The notes under the pieces were generated by a model, which had not been told where the DNA came from, made no database searches, and saw only the letters and a list, made by a program, of their open reading frames with translations. The position numbers and the translations under genes are program-made. From NCBI GenBank assembly GCA_964034945.1, contig OZ035963.1:44043090-44107089 (forward strand): a stretch of 64,000 bases of DNA, read 5' to 3'. Positions 1 to 9,537 of the stretch are shown here, one piece after another. The DNA comes from Chrysopilus asiliformis. Taxonomy: Eukaryota; Arthropoda; Insecta; Diptera; Rhagionidae. Position 1 is the first letter of the stretch. Every line of letters begins with the position of its first letter.

Positions 1-63
1 TGCTGGATATTTATTTCCCCTAACGCTTTGACATTTTGGCAAAGCACACTTTCTACCCACCAT
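1..63 (-). CDS. THAP-domain protein, N-terminal piece (partial at window edge)
   Basis: The minus strand starts with ATG at 63-61 and reads MVGRKCALPKCQ..., running off the window after about 21 codons. It matches the start of the complete exon at 32648-32851. The C-x4-C pair is the first half of a THAP (C2CH) zinc-binding domain, which in P-superfamily transposases binds DNA at the element ends. The catalytic region is not visible here, so function cannot be judged. Confidence 0.55.
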   Translation of the reverse strand, partial: MVGRKCALPKCQSVRGNKYPA

Positions 64-210
64 CGAAATCGTTTGGTGTTTGATACTGCCGAGATAAACT
101 TATATTCATCGGTGCACTCAGAGCGCGGTTGTTACGTCACAGCACACTCACACTGGCGCTTGGTGTGTACGATACAAACGGGAGTACTCCACCTCTCTAG
201 TTGATACACC
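1..210. mobile_element. Edge of a THAP-domain DNA element (second copy at 32789-33000)
   Basis: Bases 1 to about 210 repeat 32789-33000 with only a few substitutions. The match stops at the same point, just after TTGATACACCTT, beyond which the two copies have unrelated flanks. That shared stop is the likely element end. The window begins inside the element, so its other end is not visible. The copy at 32.1-33.0 kb shows what is missing: the rest of a THAP-domain exon on the minus strand. Confidence 0.7.
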
Positions 211-362
211 TTGCATTTATACTCTTTATGCTCCTCCTTTGTGTGTATTGAATCTGATGTATTGAATGTCATGTTCCCAATAGGAAAAATTGAAGCGCTT
301 CTTGGGGAAGCATGAACGAAGCGGTTTTTACTCGCTTCCAAAAGAAGCAATTGGGAAGCACA
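211..362. other. Unassigned repeat-like stretch with GAAGCGCTTC motif
   Basis: No reading frame is convincing. The segment holds a GAAGCGCTTC palindrome near 294 and related GAAGC words, like the region at 21.7-21.9 kb. It is probably a decayed copy of the same dispersed repeat. Confidence 0.3.
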
Positions 363-481
363 TCCCAAGCAACCAGATAAGGCATAATGCCTTAGATTAG
401 GGCGTGGTGTCTTAAAAAACCATCAATTTTAAGACACCACGCCCTAATCTAAGGCATTATGCCTTATCTGGTTGCTTGGGA
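363..481. repeat. Perfect foldback MITE, 52-bp arms
   Basis: Arms 363-414 and 430-481 are exact reverse complements and flank a 15-bp loop. The tips read TCCCAAGCAACC. There is no coding capacity. Such a short, almost entirely palindromic unit is typical of a MITE or of one arm of a foldback element. I could not find a clear target duplication. Confidence 0.8.
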
Positions 482-483
482 TC

Positions 484-911
484 ATTTACCAATAGAATTT
501 CTATAGAAACAAAAAATGTAATCGAGTAATCATTTGAATTTCAAACTATCAAAAATATTCAATTGCAAAAATTTGTAAAGGGCTGCAAGTGAATTATTTT
601 GGAAACATTAAGTGGTAAGTAAACAAATGTTTTAAATTATATTACATTTATTTATGTTGAGAGGTGTACCAGGTTGGATTTTCATTTACCTAAGATGGGT
701 ACAAAAACTTGTGAGTTTTCTAAGAGACATTTTAAGAGACTGGTTGCTGAAGACAATAGAGCAGTTCAACAAAATCGAGCAAAAACTAAATAATTATTCT
801 AAGCCAGAATTGGTGAGCATTTTAAAAATATGTAATAACACTTAACATATCTCATGCATAAAAACAATAATTAGGACACATCCTCTGGCATGCATTTTTT
901 TCGATTCGCGG
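484..911 (+). other. Unassigned AT-rich stretch with a possible exon remnant
   Basis: Frame reading shows short open stretches around 654-845. One is basic with the words KTCEFSKRHFKRLVAEDNRAVQ before a stop near 790. It resembles part of a nucleic-acid-binding or transposase-associated protein, but I cannot name a family. There is no start context or splice pair that I trust. Confidence 0.2.
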
Positions 912-1000
912 ACAATTTATCGTGAACAATTTATTGTAAAACAATTTATCGTAAAACAATTTATCGTAAGACAATTTATCGTAAGACAATTTATCGTAAA
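912..1000. repeat. Tandem 15-bp repeat (ACAATTTATCGTAAA), about six copies
   Basis: Six near-identical 15-bp units follow one another, the last running into the palindrome at 1002. Variation is limited to a few positions. The unit core ATTTATCGTAA resembles ATTTTGTCGTAAGG at the palindrome tip, so the tandem and the palindrome are probably parts of one element. Confidence 0.8.
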
Positions 1001-1001
1001 A

Positions 1002-1077
1002 ATTTTGTCGTAAGGAATATTATTTTTACAAATTCGGGCGCCCGAATTTGTAAAAATAATATTCCTTACGACAAAAT
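1002..1077. repeat. Loopless perfect palindrome, 38-bp arms
   Basis: Bases 1002-1039 and 1040-1077 are exact reverse complements with no loop, centred on GGGC/GCCC. It lies between the 15-bp tandem and the TA target of the mariner-like element that starts at 1081. It may be the terminal hairpin of the repeat unit beginning near 900. Confidence 0.8.
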
Positions 1078-1080
1078 GTA

Positions 1081-2001
1081 CAGGGTGCGCCATCTGTTCC
1101 TCCGGTATGTAAACATTGAATAACTTCGCCATTTGTCAACCGATTTGCTTTCCTAGACACGTTTTGGAAACGTCAAACCAGTACAATTTTAACCATGAAC
1201 CGCTTCACACCGAAAGAACGCGCCGAAATAGTGACGATGTACATTGAAAATAGTCGTTCAATTTTGGATGCAAGTTTTAATGACCGACGAGGCACATTTC
1301 ACTCCCTCTGGCGGTGTTAATAAACAAAATTGCCGCATTTGGGCGACAGAAAATCCTCACGAGATTCATGAAATACCATTGCATGATCGAAAAGTGACTG
1401 TTTGGGCCGGCGTGTGCGCAAAAACCATCATTGGGCCATTTTTCTTCAATGAAGGTGAAACAGTTAATGGTAATCGATATCGGTGGATGTTGGCACATTT
1501 TGTGTGTCCGAAAATGCGTGAAAAAGGTCTGACTGACTTCTGGTTTCAGCAAGACGGGGCGCCATGCCACACAGCGGACCAAACAATACGGTTTTTGCAA
1601 CAAAAATTCCCTAGACTTGTGATATCGAAAAGAGGCGATATTGACTGGCCACCAAGATCCCCTGATTTAACCCCCCCAGACTTCTTTTTGTGGGGTTATT
1701 TGAAGAGTAAAGTTTACGCCAGCAACCCGAAGACCATTGACGAGCTCAAGACCAATATTCGTGCCGAAATAGCTGCCATACCGACGGAGATGCTCGAAGA
1801 AGTGATGGAAAATGCCCGAAAAAGAGCACAGTTTGCGGTGGCCAATAAAGGTGGTCATTTGATCGATGTTGTTTTCAAAAAGTAGTCCACATAAATTGTA
1901 AAGGATTGAACTAAATAAAAAAACACCATTTTTTGCAATCTATTGTTTCTTTAAAAAGTTATTCAACATTCTCATACCGGAGGAACAGATGGCGCACCCT
2001 G
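1081..2001 (+). mobile_element. Mariner-like element of the DD41D (VISITOR) group, internally deleted
   Basis: The ends are inverted repeats beginning CAGGGTGCGCCATCTGTT and extending about 29 bp. A TA dinucleotide flanks both sides (1079-1080 and 2002-2003), as in all IS630-Tc1-mariner elements. Total length is 921 bp, against about 1.2-1.3 kb for a full element. The transposase frame inside lacks most of its N-terminal DNA-binding half. A divergent, shorter relative lies at 23092-23654. Confidence 0.85.
1195..1885 (+). pseudogene. DD41D mariner-like transposase, internally deleted
   Basis: The natural ATG at 1195 begins MNRFTPKERAEIV, the start of a helix-turn-helix region. After about 25 codons the sequence jumps to the catalytic domain in another frame, so roughly 100 codons are missing. 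The remaining catalytic part (to 1885) keeps the first Asp in MTDEAHF (1286-1288), the second in QQDGAPCH (1553-1555) and the third in LTPPDFFLWG (1679-1681). Exactly 41 residues separate the second and third Asp, which defines DD41D. Without the N-terminal domain the product could not recognise element ends, so this copy is non-autonomous. Confidence 0.8.
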
Positions 2002-2021
2002 TATATATATATATATATATA
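2002..2021. repeat. (TA)n microsatellite
   Basis: A pure TA run joins the right end of the mariner-like element to the left end of the next TA-flanked element. It supplies the TA target for both. Confidence 0.9.
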
Positions 2022-2371
2022 CACCCAACTCTTTTTTTACACGGTAGATACGTTCCAACGAAAATCGTGTAAAAAAACCGTGTAAAAAAAGATATGCAGC
2101 ACATATTAAAATTGAGGATGTGTTCCACAGCTTTAAAAAACCGTGTAAGATGAAAAAAAAGCTATATGTTGTCCTAAAAACCGTGCAAAAAAAATATAAT
2201 AATTTATAAAGAAAAACAAAATATAACTAATATTAATTTTTATTGAAAAATTATAAAATAAGTAACAAAAACAAAATATAATTCATATAATTTTTATTAT
2301 TAAAAAAAATATACATACATACGATAAAATAAGTAAAAAAGAGAATCATTAGTCCATAATTGAGGCGTTAA

Positions 2372-2597
2372 AAGCTAGAGTGGACCAACCCACATGTCGA
2401 AATCGTGATTTTTTTTGTGTTTGAATCACTATTGCGAGTGAGTTTTTAGATAAAAATGTTTGGTTGCACAAAAGAACATTTCAACATTGAGTAATAAAGT
2501 CCACAGAAATTTTTTTTCCAAAAATTTACAGTTAATAATAGTACAAAAGTGGAAAAGCTTTAAAAACTCGATTATGTGGCTTGGTCCACTCTAGCTT
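2372..2597. mobile_element. TTAA-flanked MITE nested in the 2.0-3.25 kb transposon
   Basis: Inverted ends AAGCTAGAGTGGACCAA are flanked on both sides by TTAA (2368-2371 and 2598-2601). TTAA duplication is the hallmark of piggyBac-mobilised elements. The 226-bp unit has no coding capacity. Its tips do not match the piggyBac-like element at 47.7 kb, so a different piggyBac family would have moved it. Confidence 0.65.
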
Positions 2598-2654
2598 TTA
2601 ACGATTCAATTATAAAAAAACCAAATTAGAATAGAAATAAAAATATTATTTAGA

Positions 2655-2840
2655 TTATTCATCGCTACTTGATATTAAGCGTGAACGTTTATTACTGACT
2701 TGACAAAAATCGCTTCCATTACTAGAGATGTCTAACACATCTGACGAGTTTGAATCCCATGAAGAGTATGGTTCATTATTAACGTTCACTGAATGCGCCC
2801 AATAACTCAATAATGTGCTTAACCTAATCCTCCTAGGTTG
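2655..2840 (-). pseudogene. C-terminal tail of a transposon protein, family unsure
   Basis: The minus-strand frame ends with TAA at 2657-2655 and stays open upstream to about 2840. The product is rich in Ser and Asp near its end (for example SSNGSDF and LISSSDE). Acidic, serine-rich C-termini occur in pogo/Tigger-type transposases. No catalytic motif remains, so the family assignment is a guess. Upstream the frame is closed by a stop. Confidence 0.3.
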
Positions 2841-3253
2841 AGTCTTTGGGACTCATTTCAACTTTGCTTTGGATGCCACCAAATGGAAATCAAGTCCGTT
2901 TACATCTGGACGAACGTGCTCACATAACATTATGTGAAAAAAAAAATGTTCTAATACTGTTAAATTTAGTGTTTTATATAGAACTTTCATATGAGAGCGC
3001 GGGACTCATCCCAGGTGTTTTTGTTTGTAAATTAACCCAGGATGATTAGGGTTAATGCAATTTTAAATAGACAAATATAAAATCGACTATAAAAATTTCC
3101 CCAATTATATTTTATTTTGTAACTACATGTAAAAAAATTTTCTTTAGACTTCGTGTTAGAACAAAAAATTCGTGGAAAATTTTTTTTTTCTTTTTGTGGA
3201 CCGTGTTATTTCAAAATCGTGTAAAAAAGACCGTGTAAAAAAAGAGTTGGGTG

Positions 3254-4580
<1,327 letters not shown>

Positions 4581-5433
4581 TATATATATATTAGGGCGGG
4601 TCGATTTGTTCGGGGTAAAAATTTTCACCAAAGGGTATAGTATATTCTTATTCTACACTAAATTCTAAGAAAAAATGCAAAAGAAACCATAGGTCAAAAA
4701 TGAATTTTGATGTCCCCAAAATTGGATTGAAATTTCTCTTTTTAAATTATCGGGAAATGTATTTGTATTAGTTCGAATTTTTCGAAAACTATTTAACCAA
4801 TCGACGTGCTGAGTACTACAAATAAAAGCTAAGGACATAATCTTTAAAATGGCGTTTATAATAATTTGATCGGAATTATAGTTTTGGAGAAATGGGGGTT
4901 TGATTAGAAAAAAAAAATTTTTTTTTGTGAGTTTTACACCAACTCAAACTCGACTTGTATGGAGCTTGGAAATCACTTTTGTTTAACTTTTTTCATTCGG
5001 ATGTAGTTAGGGACCTAAAAAAATCGACCCGTATTTTTTTGTTTGGGGTAGAAACGTTCGGTAGGCGGAGGGGGGGATTTCAAAGTCGGCGAAAAATCGA
5101 CATGACAAAAACTTTAAAAATTTGTAACTTTTGAACGGCTTCACCGATTGAGATGATATTGAACATTTTGGAAAGGTAATTAAATTTCCTTTTGACAAAA
5201 AAATATTTGCTGACTCCCTCCCCCTCACCGTCATATTGCAAAATTCAATTTAGTGACAAAATTTAAAATATCTCGAGAACGACATTTTTTTTTCTTTTGA
5301 ATTTTTTTCTGTAAATACCTACCATTATACCACACAAATTCGCTAAATAAATTTTGAGGGTAAATGCGTTTTTGATTTTAAAAAAAATTTCGAAAAAATC
5401 GAATACAAGAAAAATGTGTATATTTTACTGATT

Positions 5434-5951
5434 ATACCCGTATGGTGAAACCAAAGGGTATATTAACTTTGCTTTACCGTTTGTAACGCCAAGATCCCGT
5501 CATCACACACAAAAATGAATTACACCAGTGTGTTTAGAATGATAAAAAAAATTGAATTTTGCATGTCCGTCCGTCTGTCTGTCCGTCTGTCTGTCTGTCC
5601 GTCTGTCTGTGGCGCGGATTGCGGGCGCACGGATTGAGATAGAGACTTGAAATTTTGCGCAGATTCGTTTTTCGTAAAATGCGAGGCTAAGTTCGTTAAT
5701 GGGCAAAAATCGACCATTAGGGGGGTACCCCCCATACGTACGAAAACGTTTTTTGCGAATATCTCAAAAACGGAGCATCTTATCAAAAAAGTTCAAGAAC
5801 AAAAGTTGTTTAAGATATGATTCTACATAAAACTCCCATATATCAAAATCCGATTGGAATAAATTTTAAAAAATCTTTTTGGAAAGTTTGACTTAAAAGT
5901 GGAATGTTGGTACAACGGTTCGAATTTTGATACGAATATCACCATACGGGT
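5434..5951 (-). repeat. DINE-1/mini-me-like unit in left foldback arm
   Basis: The unit starts TATACCCGTATGGTGAAACC followed by AAAGGGTATA, which can form a hairpin like the TATACCC...GGGTATA end of Drosophila INE-1/DINE-1. It contains a (GTCY)n tract at 5564-5611 and a conserved block (GATTGAGATAGAGACTTGAAA) and ends with ATATCACCATACGGGT, the inverse of its start. GTCY repeats with a conserved core are described for dipteran mini-me/DINE elements, which are Helentron-related. Strand is arbitrary. Confidence 0.6.
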
Positions 5952-6449
5952 CTCCAATGATTGCCAGATTGGCAATTATAGCTTTTGTTATGTTTTTCGA
6001 TTGGTTTTTATGTTTTATGTACATAATACAGTTACGCGGTTAATTGATCCAGCGTAATTCGAAACCGCGTAACTGGAGACTCAGGATTAGTGCAAAACAA
6101 TACATGCCTATTATCTTTTTTATATAAATTACATTCATCTATAATTACAATATTTTCGTTTTAAATAATTAATTAAATAATTAATTTTTAATTTTTAAAC
6201 AAATTCTTCATTTTTAAATAAATTTTTAATTAATTAAATAAATTTTTAATTAATTAAATAATAAAAATTGCTCCAAAATCGTACCGATAATAGGCATGTA
6301 TTGTTTTGCACTAATCCTGAGTCTCCAGTTACGCGGTTTCGAATTACGCTGGATCAATTAACCGCGTAACTGTATTATGTACATAAAACATAAAAACCAA
6401 TCGAAAAACATAACAAAAGCTATAATTGCCAATCTGGCAATCATTGGAG

Positions 6450-6967
6450 ACCCGTATGGTGATATTCGTATCAAAATTCGAACCGTTGTACCAACATTCC
6501 ACTTTTAAGTCAAACTTTCCAAAAAGATTTTTTAAAATTTATTCCAATCGGATTTTGATATATGGGAGTTTTATGTAGAATCATATCTTAAACAACTTTT
6601 GTTCTTGAACTTTTTTGATAAGATGCTCCGTTTTTGAGATATTCGCAAAAAACGTTTTCGTACGTATGGGGGGTACCCCCCTAATGGTCGATTTTTGCCC
6701 ATTAACGAACTTAGCCTCGCATTTTACGAAAAACGAATCTGCGCAAAATTTCAAGTCTCTATCTCAATCCGTGCGCCCGCAATCCGCGCCACAGACAGAC
6801 GGACAGACAGACAGACGGACAGACAGACGGACGGACATGCAAAATTCAATTTTTTTTATCATTCTAAACACACTGGTGTAATTCATTTTTGTGTGTGATG
6901 ACGGGATCTTGGCGTTACAAACGGTAAAGCAAAGTTAATATACCCTTTGGTTTCACCATACGGGTAT
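6450..6967 (+). repeat. DINE-1/mini-me-like unit in right foldback arm
   Basis: This is the mirror copy of the unit at 5434-5951, with the GTCY tract (as RGAC) at 6790-6837. I see no differences between the two copies in this section. Confidence 0.6.
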
Positions 6968-7794
6968 AATCAGTAAAATATACACATTTTTCTTGTATTC
7001 GATTTTTTCGAAATTTTTTTTAAAATCAAAAACGCATTTACCCTCAAAATTTATTTAGCGAATTTGTGTGGTATAATGGTAGGTATTTACAGAAAAAAAT
7101 TCAAAAGAAAAAAAAATGTCGTTCTCGAGATATTTTAAATTTTGTCACTAAATTGAATTTTGCAATATGACGGTGAGGGGGAGGGAGTCAGCAAATATTT
7201 TTTTGTCAAAAGGAAATTTAATTACCTTTCCAAAATGTTCAATATCATCTCAATCGGTGAAGCCGTTCAAAAGTTACAAATTTTTAAAGTTTTTGTCATG
7301 TCGATTTTTCGCCGACTTTGAAATCCCCCCCTCCGCCTACCGAACGTTTCTACCCCAAACAAAAAAATACGGGTCGATTTTTTTAGGTCCCTAACTACAT
7401 CCGAATGAAAAAAGTTAAACAAAAGTGATTTCCAAGCTCCATACAAGTCGAGTTTGAGTTGGTGTAAAACTCACAAAAAAAAATTTTTTTTTTCTAATCA
7501 AACCCCCATTTCTCCAAAACTATAATTCCGATCAAATTATTATAAACGCCATTTTAAAGATTATGTCCTTAGCTTTTATTTGTAGTACTCAGCACGTCGA
7601 TTGGTTAAATAGTTTTCGAAAAATTCGAACTAATACAAATACATTTCCCGATAATTTAAAAAGAGAAATTTCAATCCAATTTTGGGGACATCAAAATTCA
7701 TTTTTGACCTATGGTTTCTTTTGCATTTTTTCTTAGAATTTAGTGTAGAATCAGAATATGCTATACCCCTTGGTCGAAAAAAAATCGACCCGCC

Positions 7795-7800
<6 letters not shown>

Positions 7801-7826
<26 letters not shown>
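7801..7826. repeat. (TA)n microsatellite, errantivirus target
   Basis: A pure TA run lies between the foldback and the 5' LTR. Its last four bases, TATA, are repeated after the 3' LTR at 20251-20254 and form the target duplication. Confidence 0.9.
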
Positions 7827-7830
<4 letters not shown>

Positions 7831-7843
7831 AATATATATTATA

Positions 7844-9137
7844 ACACATGGATCAATAAGTCCCGAGACTAACCCAGAGATGACGCTCGTAGTAAACCAG
7901 TAACCACGTCTTTCTAGAGTACTAACCTTTGCTTGAAACGTGTCAAAATTTTAAGTCGATCGGACCAGAAACAGCTGAGTTATCGAGGTTGGAGTAAAGT
8001 CGTTTTGTAGTTTGTTTAAAAAATGGAAAAAACCGAGTTTCGTGTTCTGATAAAACATTGTTTTTTAATGGGTAAAAACACCGTGCAAGCGAAACAATGG
8101 ATTGAAAAATGTTACCCGGACTCTTGTCCATCAAAAGCAACGATTTGTCGGTGGTTTGCCGAGTTTAAACGTGGTCGTACCGACACAAATGACGCGGAAC
8201 GCTCGGGTAGACCTGTGGAAGCCGTTACACCGGAAAATGTGAGTGAAGTGACAAAAATTATAATGAAAGATCGTAAAGTGAAGCTCCGTGAGATTGCTGA
8301 GATAACACAGATATCATATGGAAGTGCATTTACTATCCTTCATGAAAAATTGAGCATGAAAAAGGTTTTTTCCAAGTGGGTGCCGCGATTGCTTTCGATG
8401 GAACAAAAACAGCAACGAGTCGATGATTCAGAAAGCTGTTTATCGCTATTTACTCGCAATAAAAAAGATTTCTTGCGTCGTTACGTGTCCATGGACGAAA
8501 CATGGATACATCACTACACTCCAGAGTCGAAGCGGCAGTCATCTGAGTGGCGCACAGCTGGCGAAAGCCGTCCGAAGTGTCCGAAAACGCAGCAGTCAGC
8601 TGGCAAAGTCATGGCGTCAGTTTTTTGGGATACGCATGGCGTGATTTTCATTGACTACCTCGAAAAAGGTAAATCGATCAACAGTGATTATTATATTGAC
8701 TTGCTGGTGCGTTTGAAGGAGGAAATCGCAAAAAAACGACCGCACATGCAGACAAAAAAAAATCCTTTTTCACCAAGACAATGCACCCTGCCGCAAGTCG
8801 ATGAAAACAATGGCAAAATTGAACGAATTGGGCTTTCATCTGCTTCCCCACCCCCCATACTCGCCAGATTTAGCCCCCAGTGACTACTGGCTCTTTGCTG
8901 ATCTTAAAAAAATGCTCCAGGGAAAAAGATTTGGCTCAAATGAGGAGGTCATCGCTGAAACTGAAGCTTATTTTGAAGCGAAAGATAATTTTTTTTATAA
9001 ACATGGTATTGAAAAATTGGAAAAGCGTTGGAACGATTGTATCACCCTAAAAGGTGATTATATTGATGAATAAAAAAAAATTTGGCAAAAAAAATGTTGT
9101 TTTCATTGTTAGTCTCGGGACTTATTGATCCATGTGT
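7844..9137 (+). mobile_element. Mariner (DD34D), full length, in the 5' LTR
   Basis: Inverted ends ACACATGGATCAATAAGTCC are flanked by TA (7842-7843 and 9138-9139). The length, 1294 bp, is that of a complete mariner. The transposase gene inside has one frameshift. Because the insertion interrupts LTR sequence present intact at 19845, it happened after the errantivirus was in place. Confidence 0.9.
8023..9073 (+). pseudogene. Mariner transposase (DD34D) with one frameshift
   Basis: The ATG at 8023 opens MEKTEFRVLIKHCFLMGKN and the N-terminal paired helix-turn-helix region follows. WVPRLLS corresponds to the WVPHEL linker motif. The first Asp is in SMDETWIHHY (8494-8496). Near an A-run at 8752-8761 the frame shifts by one base, and the C-terminal part continues in the other frame. 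The second Asp is in HQDNAPC (8777-8779) and the third in APSDYWLF (8882-8884), 34 residues apart as required. The usual His after DNAPC/S is Arg here. The coding region ends at 9073. Total length fits the 340-350 aa family norm, but this copy cannot make a full protein without frameshifting. Confidence 0.85.
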
Positions 9138-9519
9138 TATTAACATTTATCTGAGTCACATCTTACTGTAAAATCATTCTTTCATAACTCATGTTATTGT
9201 GACTAATATCTTTAAACTATGAGAATCATATATTAATCATATATTTATGTAAATCTACAGATTTGCAGGTGGCCATTTGTCACCTAAATAAAACACTAAT
9301 CAATCAGATCACCCTTTGTTCTGAAATATTATAAAAGTCTAAGTTAAGATAAATAATGTAAGATAAATAATGACTGAATATAGTCAAACTGGGCATCGCT
9401 CCCGGCATTTGATCACAATAAAGTTAATTTCTTTAATTCATTGTTTGATTTCAATTAGTGGTGGACATAGTCCACAAAATTGTTTATTTTTTTATTTAAA
9501 CGCTAAAAGAAATCTTAAC

Positions 9520-9537
9520 TGGCGCCCGAGCAGGGAC
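9520..9537 (+). promoter_or_regulatory. Primer binding site, tRNA-Lys type
   Basis: TGGCGCCCGAGCAGGGAC directly follows the LTR. It is complementary to the 3' end of a lysine tRNA apart from one mismatch (G for A at position 11 of the commonly seen TGGCGCCCGAACAGGGAC). This is where minus-strand DNA synthesis would be primed. Confidence 0.8.

Larger units (their letters stand above)
2022..3253 (-). mobile_element. TA-flanked DNA transposon, 1.23 kb, degenerate
   Basis: The ends form a 24-bp inverted repeat starting CACCCAACTCTTTTTTTAC, each flanked by TA. CGTGTAAAAAAACCGTG words recur just inside both ends as likely subterminal binding sites. The TA flanks place it in the Tc1/mariner/pogo group. 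One decayed reading frame (minus strand, 2655-2840) is the only coding trace, and a TTAA MITE is inserted at 2372-2597. Confidence 0.7.
4589..7800. mobile_element. Large foldback element, ~1.5-kb arms with DINE-1-like units
   Basis: Left arm 4589-6115 and right arm 6286-7800 are reverse complements about a centre at 6200.5. The match looks essentially perfect except near the tips, where there are substitutions and a 12-bp length difference. Tips read TATTAGGGCGGGTCGATTT. The 170-bp loop is AT-rich (AATTAATTAAATA repeats). No protein is encoded: matching short frames on the two arms are mirror images of each other. Tip divergence argues against a simple sequencing hairpin artefact. Decayed relatives lie at 22.3, 27.2-28.1 and 29.0-29.5 kb. 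Confidence 0.8.
7827..9519 (+). repeat. Errantivirus 5' LTR, split by a mariner
   Basis: The LTR proper is 7827-7843 plus 9138-9519, about 397 bp without the mariner. It starts GTTAA and ends TTAAC. A TATAAAAG sequence at 9330-9337 could serve as a TATA box, and AATAAA occurs near 9285. Compared with the 3' LTR, the segment near 9357-9370 is replaced (a duplicated AGATAAATAATG against a different sequence in the 3' copy). The mariner sits only 17 bp inside the LTR, upstream of the promoter. Confidence 0.85.

Noticed and set aside
5503..6898. Matching frames on the two arms of the large foldback and across GTCY tracts
   Set aside because: They are mirror images produced by the inverted repeat and by simple-sequence composition, with no start context or domain.
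4589..7800. The idea that the large palindrome is only a sequencing hairpin artefact
   Set aside because: The arms differ near their tips, the loop is unique and older relatives with inverted arms exist nearby; still, raw reads should confirm it.
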